Shown here: positions 1 to 9,421 of the stretch, piece by piece
How the letters are laid out: each line of letters opens with the position of its first letter
Position numbering within the stretch: position 1 is the stretch's first letter
Assembly (NCBI GenBank): GCA_005281725.1
Contig: SSBO01000012.1
Span: 10,879,254-10,943,253 of the forward strand
Direction: 5' to 3'
Source: Wuchereria bancrofti
Taxonomy: Eukaryota; Nematoda; Chromadorea; Rhabditida; Onchocercidae
Length of the DNA stretch: 64,000 bases
Made by a program: the position numbers and the translations under genes
The notes under the pieces: model-generated
The model's database searches: none
Told to the model about the DNA's origin: nothing
What the model saw: the letters and a program-made list of their open reading frames with translations, nothing else

Positions 1-344
1 NNNNNNNNNNNNNNNNNNNNNNNNNNNNNNNNNNNNNNNNNNNNNNNNNNNNNNNNNNNNNNNNNNNNNNNNNNNNNNNNNNNNNNNNNNNNNNNNNNNN
101 NNNNNNNNNNNNNNNNNNNNNNNNNNNNNNNNNNNNNNNNNNNNNNNNNNNNNNNNNNNNNNNNNNNNNNNNNNNNNNNNNNNNNNNNNNNNNNNNNNNN
201 NNNNNNNNNNNNNNNNNNNNNNNNNNNNNNNNNNNNNNNNNNNNNNNNNNNNNNNNNNNNNNNNNNNNNNNNNNNNNNNNNNNNNNNNNNNNNNNNNNNN
301 NNNNNNNNNNNNNNNNNNNNNNNNNNNNNNNNNNNNNNNNNNNN
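1..344. other. assembly gap (run of N)
   Basis: All bases are N. The gap cuts through the inside of a minus-strand BEL/Pao element whose 5' end begins to the right, so most of that element's gag-pol region is expected inside or beyond the gap. Confidence 0.99.
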
Positions 345-871
345 AGAAACTAAATAATTTAACTTTTATATGTCGGGTATATTTTGAGAGTGTACGGAGG
401 TTTCGAAATTACTCCAGAACTCTTTCCATGTTTTAGGATCATCGCTGAATGTTGGCAGTGACAGTTGAGGCAAATTTACTACTGGACGACATTCAGTTAG
501 ACGGTGTTCCTTACTTCGTGTTAAGCGTTTAAGAGCTAACTCAGTATCGTCCTTATACATTGATAAGGTTATAATAGTATCCGTACCTATGTTGATTAAA
601 TTTTAAATACCTCTATCATGAGTTGCCATTTCTCCATATTTCTCTTCTTCTTTCTTCTTCTGCGATATTGGGATTAGTTGAATGTGTTCTAACCATTTGT
701 CGTTAATTTTTTCAAGAATCTCATCAATTTTTCCTTGATGATTCTTGCCCTCGTTTCGTATTGCTGGCATAATTGGTCTAACGGAGTTAGATCTATTTGT
801 CGTATTTCATCGAGGAGTTCCTCGAGATTTGCTTTTATCGATTTCGTTCTTACAATTATGCTGGCAGACAT
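345..871 (-). pseudogene. BEL/Pao retrotransposon gag remnant
   Basis: Reading leftwards, an ATG at 871 opens a gag-like frame (MSASIIVRTKSIKANLEELL...) that ends at 689. Homology continues in another frame (a helical segment ending near PISQKKKEE, about 735-640) and then in the frame at 560-366. That last part has the typical Pao gag/peptidase-family block LPQLSLPTFSDDPKTWKEFW followed by SNFETSVHSQNIPDI. The next codon is a stop where family members continue with Q-KLNYL. The frame therefore carries at least one frameshift (about 716-740) and one nonsense codon, so it is a decayed copy. The start lies a few bases after a candidate primer-binding site and the LTR, as expected for element 5' order. 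Everything further 3' in the element is lost in the gap. Confidence 0.85.
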
Positions 872-877
872 ACTTCA

Positions 878-889
878 CCTCGTGCACCA
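878..889 (-). other. candidate tRNA primer-binding site of the BEL/Pao element
   Basis: Eight bases inside the LTR, the minus strand reads TGGTGCACGAGG. This is the complement of a tRNA 3' end finishing in CCA. Spacing to the LTR (8 nt) and to the gag ATG (6 nt) fits a primer-binding site. I could not assign the tRNA from memory. Confidence 0.5.
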
Positions 890-897
890 AAAAACTT

Positions 898-1315
898 TGT
901 CGTGGAATGTATTAACTGCCAAATATTTTATTTTGCCTCAAACTTGGGTAATTAAATCAACAAATCACATTATAACAACGCGCAGCGAATAGATATAATA
1001 TAATTATAAAACATTAAAATATTGTCAAAAATCACCCAAAAACGTAAAATGAATGGTGGTGGAGATGCTTGGTTAGTTTATATACAGAACTAAACTGACA
1101 ACCGGAAACCCGGCGGAGAACATTTGACTGATGTAAAATAAAGATTGCTAACAAAGGGTTTTTTGTGAGAAGAAAGGAAGTAATCAGCATAATGGCTTAA
1201 AGATCTAGACATAGATTGATTACAAATGCGAAATTATTCGGTGATTGACTTATCAGACATCTGGCAATAAAATATTAGGATTTGAATGTAATTTAAATGT
1301 GTCGTTTTTACGACA
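898..1315 (-). mobile_element. 5' LTR of minus-strand BEL/Pao element
   Basis: This 418-bp block starts TGTCGTAAAAACGACACATT and ends CCACGACA on the minus strand (TG...CA termini). It is a close inverted copy of 8676-9098, with scattered substitutions and small indels. It contains a TATA-like stretch (TATATAAACTAACC) and an AATAAA-type signal near the 3' part (GCAAAATAAAATAT). The gag remnant begins just inside it, so this is the upstream LTR and transcription would run leftwards. The partner LTR is not in the window. Confidence 0.9.
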
Positions 1316-1943
1316 TATTCAATAGGTCAAAATAATTAATAACATTATTAATCATACTTTTTGACATAGATCATAGGTCGAAATTATCATCGTACCTCTT
1401 ACTCCATTATTTTCATATTCAGTGTGCGTAGAAAAGAAAAAGCTAGAAGATAGTGATAATATATAGGAATGAAGAAAGTGATAAGCTGACATAAGATGCT
1501 TTCAAAAAAGATGGAATGAATAGCTACCATTATTACTACTTTAATTTTGTTAGTGATTTGTTGATTTGCATATTATTCCTAAAAATTTTCGGTTATCATT
1601 AAAGGAAGTGTCTAAATTTATTGTTTAACCGGAAATATTCGTTAGCTGAATATATATGCACTAGTAAAATTATTTACATAAATGTCAAAATGAATGGAGT
1701 ATCCAATTGTTTTTTTCCAGTTTTGTTTTCAAAAAATGCAAGTAATTTCAATTTAGGTCTGGTCACTTACACGGCTTATAAATTTCTATCTGTTATAGAT
1801 TTACATTTGTCCAATTAATGGGTCTATTTTGGAATATGTATTGAAGTTAAACAAATAAATGAACCAAAAGAACATTCCAGGAAAGATTAATTTTGTAATC
1901 TAAAGATAATTTGGAAAATAAAATTATTCAGCGTTATTCCTTA
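1316..1943. other. non-coding stretch, no gene seen
   Basis: AT-rich sequence between the LTR and the next candidate coding region. ORFs here are short and have no protein-like composition. If the calcium-channel gene continues leftwards, this is intronic. Confidence 0.5.
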
Positions 1944-2510
1944 CTATTTTATCGCACTAATTAAATAGACTATTGCCTCAACAGCTATAGTACAATAAAA
2001 GCATGGCAAATAATACAAATGGAATTTATTATTGTCCATTAACAAGTAAGTGAAAGGAAGTGTAACACTCGCAGTGACCGGTTTCATTCTAATGAAGTAA
2101 TGATTGTGAGCGAAAGTCCTTGAACCTGAAGACTGAGAGAACAAAGAAGAAGAAATATTTTATAAAAGTCATATTCTGCGGAGTGCAAATCTGAATCATA
2201 TCTGTTGCCATTTCAGGATGTTGTATTTCTGAAAATTTACTTGTTGAATATTCCTCCTATTATCATTGACTAGTAATTATCACTGTCTGTCATCTTTTTT
2301 TACAACTGGCGCGAAACTCGAAATAATCTTGCGAACCTCCAAATAACTTACCAAATATATCAATAAAATTGTATTAATCCATAATACTAAATTTCGTTTT
2401 AATTGAACATTAGAAATGTAAAACTGTTTCAAATTATACATCATGTAAGCAATCATTATTTCATCACTCATCTTCCCATTATACTTGAGCTTATCTGCTT
2501 CTCCCGACAT
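1944..2510 (-). CDS. possible two-exon gene for a small membrane protein, unidentified
   Basis: I do not recognise this protein. An ATG at 2510 lies 6 nt after an acceptor-like site (ccctttgttaacag), as in trans-spliced nematode genes. Exon 1 (2510-2352) ends in phase 0 at a strong donor (TTG|GTAAGT). A strong acceptor (ttctttgttctctcag) at 2133 opens exon 2 (2132-1944), which stays open in the same phase to a TAA. The predicted product is 115 aa. Two hydrophobic stretches are visible: NLVLWINTILLIYL at the exon 1 end, and a C-terminal one around CTIAVEAIVYLISAI. Without splicing, exon 1 alone reads through to a stop at 2280 (76 aa). It may equally be chance ORFs beside splice-like motifs, or a decayed gene. 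It is on the same strand as the calcium-channel gene and would be intronic to it. Confidence 0.3.
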
Positions 2511-3042
2511 TTTTATCTGTTAACAAAGGGTATGTACATTGTTTAATATGTTAAAAATTACTCCTTTGTTCCAAATCAGATTTGCTTGCAATGTCGAAAT
2601 ATTGTAAGGTCTTTTAAGCTGATAGTCATCCTTTGGCAAGCTACAATATTAAAACTCGTCTCTTACTGTATAAAGAGAAAAGATCATTTGATAGCTCCTT
2701 ACTTAATAATCATGCTCTTGTTGTAAGTTAATGCCCACTACATAAGGATTTAAATCCTTTGTCTCAATCAGTTCTAACAGTTTTTTCCTTACCAGTAAGC
2801 TACGATTCGGCTGCTCTCCCTCTCCCACAGTTCAATTCATTTCACCATCAATATATTCGTTCATCTATTTTTTTCATCTCATTTGTAGATATTCTATGAA
2901 ATTATCAGTATTGTTGATATAGATTAATATCTATATATTGTGGGTGTTAGCCAAATAAAATGGTTAAAACAAATCTCATTCAACGCATTCATCTACACCT
3001 ACAATAGCAAACAAGCAAGGACTTTGAACATACGGAAGTTAT

Positions 3043-3095
3043 ATTCAGACTGAACCCAACTTTCACAAATTCAGACTGAACCCCAACTTACACAA
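3043..3095. repeat. 26/27-bp tandem direct repeat, two copies
   Basis: The unit ATTCAGACTGAACCCAACTT plus TCACAA occurs twice head to tail, the second copy with one extra C and one substitution. No coding content. Confidence 0.85.
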
Positions 3096-3611
3096 CTAAT
3101 GTAATGTGATAATATAAATTATACTTCCCCTTTAAAGCTTTAAAGCATCAAATAATTACCGAAATATTTCCCTTCTCTTTTCTTTGTTCTTCCTTTTCCT
3201 TTTCATTTTTCCTTTTTTTAATATTATATTCTTCATAGTATTCATTCTATGCTGTATTATTAGAAGAAGAGCAGACGACCAAATGCGATCAATTCATAGA
3301 ATTTTCTTAAATAATCTTGTGCGAAAATCGCAAACATTTAGTTTTGTATTTGATTAAGCATTTCATATAGTACTTTATTACTGGATTCACAAAAGTGATT
3401 TAAAAGTATTACATTCATGATAAGTGTGATGATAATAATAATAACAATAAATAATAATAGAGACATTATTATATTTAAGGATTTCAGGTGGTGCAAACAG
3501 TATGAATTTTTTTGATCGATGATACATCTTTGTTTCTCTCTAAAATTTTCATGATGGATAGTTAAAGATCGGAATTTTGATTCAGGTGTAATTATTCCAT
3601 AATAAATGTTA

Positions 3612-4795
3612 GGTATAGTATTTCAATATTATACTGTCCTTGTGCTCGAAAAATTTGAGTTGTGCCCACAGATGGGATGTTGAAAGATGGATGTGCATAT
3701 CTGCACATATTTGCAGTCCCCACTATCCATACAAAAACCTGCCAAATAGTTAGGACAAAGAACACGCCTACGATGTCAATGTTTACAAAAAGGCCCTGAA
3801 ATAGCATTAAAAAGCAATATTCCTTGTGTTCTTATCCTCCGAAAAAAAGGCATATTTCAGAAAAAAGCACTACCATATCGACAGAATCCACGATCAAACC
3901 ATGGACAATCCTTGATTTTACTTTCGGGATCAATATGTCGAAAAGGATATTCACGATTACTACAAGCCACTGAAAATCAAAGGCAACAATAGATCATAAA
4001 AAAAATATTGTTTAGACACTTCTCCCCAAACAAGTCCTTTTATTTCGACAAAACTTATTTATCGGTAGCTGTTAAATAAGTTTTGTCAAGAAAAGTATCT
4101 TTTTTTAAGAAAAAAAGCGAATTTATCAAAAAGCGAATTTCGAAAAAGTCATCCCAGAACATTCGCAATAAAAGAACGAAACTTTACTGTAGAAAAAGAA
4201 ACATTCCGACATTTTACTTAAATCATATTCATGCAAAAATTCGTATTGGTCATCTTTTTTACATAGTCCACGCAACCAATGTTTACAACTACAGAACATC
4301 TCTTTTAAACAAACAAGTAAAATAGTGCAAGTAGGCTGGATGTGTAGACTGCAAACTCGAAAATACGAAGAGGAAAATTTTATTTCCAATATGAAAATAA
4401 GATGCAGATATTATGCCTTATCGCCAGCAATATGTCTCAGTGGGCAAACAACTCCCACTGTACATGTACCTTGCTCATTATGTATGCACACACCATGGCC
4501 ACTTTTGTCCATTCCCGGAAATGGGGCATGAAAATCTTCAGTCTAATGAACGTAATAAGCATCACTTGCAACATTAAATGGACACTGTGAATAAAAATCT
4601 AGTCGTGGAAAGAAAACAGTCTTAATTTATCCAGTCATTCCTACATATAATCGGGCAAAAAACAAACCTTTCTCGTCCACGCTGCTGTATCAACATTTCC
4701 TCGCATAATATCCCTGACATGTAATCTTCCATTGTAAGCGGAATACTACCGAAAAGTGAATAATGATGATAGAGTGTCGCTGTTACTGCTGCCAT
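3612..4795 (-). pseudogene. cpsf-4: intron-containing pseudogene of CPSF30 (cleavage/polyadenylation factor, CCCH zinc-finger protein)
   Basis: CPSF30 binds the polyadenylation signal through tandem CCCH fingers. The minus strand holds its pieces in order. 4535-4411 contains APFPGMDKSG and an intact first finger (C-x7-C-x5-C-x3-H, ending PLRHIAGDKA), then an in-frame TAA. 4288-4188 contains CKHWLRGLCKKDDQYEFLHE followed by YDLSKMSEC, where a zinc-ligand Cys has become Tyr. 3969-3874 contains CSNREYPFRHIDPESKIKDC then PWFDRGFCRYG, again with Cys to Tyr. 3795 leftwards contains GPFCKH-stop-HRRRVLCPNYLAGFC, then a frameshift into RYAHPSFNIPSVG. Splice sites are still present between the pieces (for example TATG|GTAGTG to TTTCAG|GGCC), so this is a duplicated gene copy, not a retrocopy. 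4795-4668 may be a first exon (ATG...CGAGAAAG|GTTTGT), but its likeness to CPSF30 is weak. Two stops, one frameshift and two lost zinc ligands make a working product unlikely. Confidence 0.85.
4047..4087. repeat. perfect 15-bp inverted repeat (hairpin)
   Basis: GACAAAACTTATTTA at 4047-4061 is matched exactly by its reverse complement at 4073-4087, across an 11-nt loop. Pairing extends outwards with wobbles and mismatches (about 4038-4095). It lies between two pieces of the CPSF30 pseudogene. Confidence 0.8.
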
Positions 4796-5299
4796 TTTAT
4801 GCTCCTCTAATTTTAAATGGTCTATAGAAATCTATAAAAACATATATAACATTATCTGATAACATATTTTGTTCTCTTTGATCGACAACTTATAGAAATC
4901 ACTATATTATAGAAAAGTTCAAGTAAGCATAACATAATTTACTATTAAGTATTAAAGAGGTCCGTAACAGATACATAACAGATGCGAACTATAAATGATG
5001 GCTGAACGATTTTGACGTTTTTTTCTTCAGGCCCCAAATTTTCTTACTACGTGAACCTTTCCTCTGGTCAATTCACATTTATTTCCATTCTTTGTTTATT
5101 GTCATAAAACTCGATTATCTTTCCTGCATATGAGAGCATGACAGTTACATATGTACATATGCACTTGGTAAGATGATTTTTAGATACGTGAAATCTTCTA
5201 GACAACGGTAAACGTGAAGTCCGAAGTCAATTATTTCTAGGTAGTGCAATATAATATATGCTACGTTGCTAATGACGCCTGGACTATTAATAGGTCAAA

Positions 5300-5497
5300 C
5301 AATGGGAAAAGAACGAAAACGTAACGAACCCCTCGCTTAAATGACATCCCAGTAGCTTCTCTAAATACATCCGACATGTCATTATGAAAAGCTCTCTGTC
5401 CATTCGTTACAGCTTAGGTCCAGAAATACCGCCACAGCGGCTTGTATTTCTATTACGATTACCCTCCATCATCTCAAACCTCTTGTTCAGACTTATG
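5300..5497 (-). pseudogene. coding-like patch, possibly a decayed exon of an unidentified gene
   Basis: After an acceptor-like site (ctctttgcag at 5498-5507) the minus strand reads ISLNKRFEMMEGNRNRNTSR then CGGISGPKL and a TAA at 5409-5407. A second frame then continues with GQRAFHNDMSDVFREATGMS. GC content is higher than in the surroundings. The first words (SLNKRF) recall short motifs in RNA-export adaptor proteins, but this is only a resemblance and I assign no function. The frame change and stop suggest decay if it was ever a gene. Confidence 0.3.
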
Positions 5498-6078
5498 CTG
5501 CAAAGAGCAATTTTGATGTGATTAAACCTAACACAAGGTAAAAAAATCAAGATTTAGAGGAATCCCCGAGTCTTGTTTATTCGGAGAGGATCCCCTTCAA
5601 AATTGCCGCTTTCTATCCAAGAATTTATGCAACTTTGTCTTTCAGATTATTTCTACCATATTTCCAAAAAGTATTCAAAAAGATGCAATCGATTCTACAA
5701 AACTTCCTTGCATTTCCAGATGCTTGACATTACCAAACCACAAATAAGAACTCATATTCAAGAAATTAAAAATTAGCATAAAAACAATGCTAATAACGAT
5801 TCGGTATATAATACAAAAAAAAATGCACTCATAACTAAATAAACAAACGACGTTTGATCTGGTAAAAAAGACTCCACGAGCAGGGTGCTAATTACATAAA
5901 AAGTGAAATTCATTCATAAACAGCAAAAATGTGAATCAAGTATAGAGAATAGCGAAACCACTGGAGCTACAAAATTTTATCGGTTCTTTCAACGACCAAG
6001 TTTTGTTTCTAAATTTATGAACATGAAATAATTACATTCACTAGGAAATAAATATATATATATATATATAAATATATA

Positions 6079-6079
6079 N
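6079..6079. other. single-N join in an AT microsatellite
   Basis: One N follows (AT)n sequence (about 6052-6078). Immediately to its right the sequence is already deep inside a retrotransposon pol gene, with no LTR or gag before it. The N therefore probably stands for missing sequence. Confidence 0.75.
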
Positions 6080-6762
6080 TGGGAGGAAGTTACTAGCAGA
6101 AAGGGAGTTTGTAACACTCCTCGCTTGAAGGAATCCTAAATACTCGACCTTTAACATACGCTAATTTCGAAGACTGCATAATAATACGACCTGTGGATTT
6201 CATACAACCTAAAGCCTCCTTAGCCTTACCTTCAATGAGAGGCGAACATGACGACTACGTACCAGGAAAACTAGATTCGAAACAAAAGCTCTTGCAGTAT
6301 TAGACATCCACGTTGAAAGTGCTGGACATCTTCTGGGAACTATGGAAAAGAGAATACCTCACCAGCCTCAGAGAACGAACCCAGAGAGAGCATTCACATC
6401 CAAAATCGACGGAGGAGGGTAAACCAAAGAAGGGAGGAATTGAGCCCGATACACCTCGGGGGCTCTGGAAACTAGCAAAGATAATAGAACTGAAAAAAGA
6501 GAAAGATGGAGCTGTGCGAGCTGCAGTAATAGAGATGGCAAGCGGAAGACTCCTCACCAGACCCATAAATGTCTTATACCCCCTAGAAGTGGAAGAAACC
6601 TACTCGACGAGAGATCAACAACACGTCAATACGATTAACGAGGATGATACGAGAGATCGACAAAATGTCAACACGATGAAGGAGGATGATCCGATTGCCA
6701 GAAGAACAAGGCGCTCGCTCGCGGTTGGGAGTGTCGCTAAAGACGAAAAACAAAGGCGATAA
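6080..6762 (+). pseudogene. BEL/Pao pol C-terminus remnant (DUF5641-type end of the polyprotein)
   Basis: The frame starts mid-gene with residues typical of the Pao pol tail (RPLTYANFEDCIIIRPVDFI), has a TAG at 6300 where relatives have Trp, and continues in 6313-6762. There it carries the family blocks LDIFWELWKREYLTSLRERT, PRGLWKLAKI and GRLLTRPINVLYPLEVEE, then a charged tail. This region lies C-terminal to the integrase in BEL/Pao polyproteins. Protease, reverse transcriptase, RNase H and integrase cores are absent, cut off at the single N. The premature stop and truncation make it non-autonomous. Confidence 0.85.
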
Positions 6763-6788
6763 AATTAACTGATAAACGGATAATTCTT

Positions 6789-7195
6789 TGTTACAAACGA
6801 TGTAGCTGGAAAGCGAAGAGAATCAGTAAATGAGAATCTCTTTGTCCATAAATTAACCTCGCTTGATACACATTATATTGTATAAGATATGTGGGAATTA
6901 AATGCATGTAATAGACTGTTGTAGCAAAGAGATCTATCCTTAAACAAATCTCCTTTTTTCTCAAATTCACATTTATGATCTTTAGTCTCAATTAACTCCA
7001 ACACCATCTCTTAATTACAATTAATCATTTTTTACAATTGTCCATTTATAGGGTGGTTGGGGTTTCAGCTCTCTGGTAATGTTTAGCGCTTTTATAACTG
7101 TGTAGCATCCGTGCGATATGTATAATGCGTTATTATGATGTTGATTTGTTTTATGCTAAATAAAGGTTTAATTACCCAAGTTTGAGGTAGCTTAC
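6789..7195 (+). mobile_element. diverged BEL/Pao LTR after the first pol remnant
   Basis: It begins TGTTACAAACG 26 bases after the pol frame ends. Its right end shares GTTGATTTGTT...TTTAATTACCCAAGTTTGAGG with the 3' parts of the LTRs at 898-1315 and 8676-9098. The middle has diverged. The exact right end is uncertain because a second pol remnant begins directly there. Confidence 0.6.
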
Positions 7196-7653
7196 GATAA
7201 AGCATCAAATTCGAAATTTCCCGACACTCGACGTTTTTTGGGAAATCTGAAGAACCGAATATTTAACAAGCTTAGAGAACGCACACAAAAGGAAATTACA
7301 TCATCCAAAAGAGCACAAAAAAAAAAACTCCAAGGAAAGAAGAGATTGTACTCCTAAACGAATCGAGCATTCCAAGAGGAATGTGGAAATTATTAAGGAT
7401 CAAGGATATCAAAATTGATAAAGACCGTGAAGTTAGGAACGTTCAAGTAGAAACTCTCACTGGAAAATTTCTCGGTCGTCCAATAAATATCCTGTATCCT
7501 CTCGAAGTTAATGGTGGAGAAAATCATCCCAAGCTTAATAACAAGGAAGGTATGAAAGTTCTGGAAACCGAGCAGAAGACAGGGGAACTCCAGGAATACA
7601 TTGCAATACGAGCTAGAAGCAATAAAAAACGACAATCTCAGTCAAAGGGGTAA
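7195..7653 (+). pseudogene. second BEL/Pao pol C-terminus remnant
   Basis: Another copy of the pol tail, more decayed than the first. It shows KLRERTQKE-like residues near 7270-7300, then frame changes around a poly-A run at 7315-7327. From 7381 it has MWKLLRIKDIKIDKDREVRN and GKFLGRPINILYPLEVNGG. It follows directly on an LTR end. The element to its left therefore either ended or was inserted at this point inside another copy. It is followed by the env-like remnant and the intact-looking LTR. Confidence 0.8.
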
Positions 7654-7689
7654 GTAAGAGTAACTTAGTTGTCTCATTTTTATCAGTGT

Positions 7690-8683
7690 CTATGCTTTAT
7701 ATTTTAATGATGCAAGTGGAAGCAAAGAGAGAGTGCCAGTGGAAATCGGGAATACCATTCAATATTCCGGAAAAATGGAATTGTGAAGAAACCATGACAT
7801 AGGCTTCCATTCTGTTTCAAATTAGTGTTTACACTCGAAACCCCATCACAGTCCCTGCGATCAAATGTAACAATATCACCCGAACTGTGTGTACTAAAGC
7901 ATTTCTATGGCTTTCATTATCAGTAATTTCGGACCAACTACTTCCACACCGTCAACAGAAACTTATGAAATTTTATACAATCGAAGGCAGATGGATGGAA
8001 GTAAATTAACCCAAATTTCCCATAACAAATGGACAACAACCGATCAAGTACGCTACTCCTACGGATGGTTAGGAGTTAAATGCCAAGCAACAACAAATTT
8101 GGTATTAACAGAAAGAGAAATATTTCTTTATGATGGAAAGGGGTTTGTGATTTTGAAACCGCAGAGAATTGCGCTATACAAGACGGGAAATGCATCGCCA
8201 ACACTAGCATCGTTTTCTGGAACGTCCAACAAATGAAAAAAATGTCTATATAGTGAGAATCAACAAACGATCGATCCGATTCTCAAACCACCAGAAACAT
8301 CAAAAATTTGGGACGAACTCAATCAACTGGGAGAAGAATTATCGGAACAACTCGAAGGAGAATTCGAAAAGACGACAGCGTACTTACAAGCCAAATTGGA
8401 GCAACTTTTTTCGCACTAGAAACTGATTGTAATTGGACTGATCATCTTGGTAATATCAATTGTACTTATTGCTTTTAAATCTGATTTCACATTAATTTAT
8501 TCCATATTTAATCTCTTATGTTGTAGAAATCCAAACCATCAGAAGGTTGAAATTATCCCAATGGAAATTTTACGAACTCCTCCTAAACCCTTGGAAAAGG
8601 AGATACCAAACAAGCAAACTCCAATTTATTACAAACCGCACGTACTAACAAATAACAGCCTTCTTTGGTCGGGAATGTTGTAA
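7690..8683 (+). pseudogene. env-like gene remnant of a BEL/Pao (Semotivirus-type) element
   Basis: The region between pol and the 3' LTR carries broken pieces of one surface-glycoprotein-like gene. There is a Cys-containing N-terminal piece (7695-7800, stopped), an ectodomain-like piece at 7907-8236, a helical stalk-like piece at 8270-8416 ending in a TAG, and then a hydrophobic anchor (GLIILVISIVLIAF) with a Pro/Lys-rich tail to 8683. The final stop (8681-8683) lies just inside the 3' LTR. Frame changes occur between pieces and at least two stops are internal, so it cannot make a full product. Identification rests on position and architecture. Alternatively it is an unrelated captured ORF. 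Confidence 0.65.
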
Positions 8684-9098
8684 AAACGACACATTTAAAT
8701 TACATTCAAATTCTAATATTTTATTGCCAGATGTCTGATAAGTCAATCACCGAATAATTTCGCATTTGTAATTAATCTATGTCTAGATCTTTAAGACATT
8801 ATGCTAATTACTTCCTTTTTTCTCACACAACAAAAAACCCTTTGTTAGCAATCTTTGTTTTACATCAATCAAATGTTCTCCGCCGGATACCCGGTTGTCA
8901 ATTTAGTTCTGTATATAAATTAACCAACCATCCCACTACCATTCATTTTACGTTTTTGGGTGGTTTTTAATAATATTTTAGTGTTTTATAATTATATTAT
9001 ATCTATTCGTTGCGCGTTGTTATAACGTTGATTTGTTGCTTTAATTACCCAAGTTTGAGGCAAAATAAAATATCTGGCAGTTAATACATTCCACGACA
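8676..9098 (+). mobile_element. 3' LTR of plus-strand BEL/Pao element
   Basis: A 423-bp copy (TGTTGTAAAAACGACACATT...CCACGACA) closely matching the inverted LTR at 898-1315. The TATA-like region (GTATATAAATTAACC) and AATAAA-type signal are retained. It ends the env-bearing element. Non-repetitive sequence resumes at 9099. Confidence 0.9.
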
Positions 9099-9421
9099 AG
9101 CTGAATTACTAATTCTATCAAGTACTGAATTTTAATGTTCCTTAATTTATCACACGTTTTCAAGTTAATTATTTTATATTTACAAAAATTCAATATTCAT
9201 TAGTTTACTATTGCAAAAAGTTAATTCACCATTAATAAAAATTTTGATTTTTCTAAAATCTTTTATAATAAATATATTAAAATTCGATTAGTTTAGACAA
9301 AAAATAAACAAATAATCAAATTTAAAGAAACAACTTTAGCATAGAATTTCCAACAAGATTTTCATGCATTTGTAGTGAAACTGAATTTTAGATTAATTGA
9401 AATTGACATTTGAAGGCTTAC
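9099..9421. other. intronic flank downstream of the last visible calcium-channel exon
   Basis: AT-rich, no ORF. It begins right after the LTR and ends at the donor (GTAAGC) of channel exon 7. The next channel exon, expected to encode the Cys-rich extracellular loop and pore of domain I, is not recognisable anywhere to the left. Confidence 0.6.

Noticed and set aside
4083..4325. 80-aa Lys-rich plus-strand ORF
   Set aside because: Antisense of the CPSF30 pseudogene exon with CKHWLRGLC.
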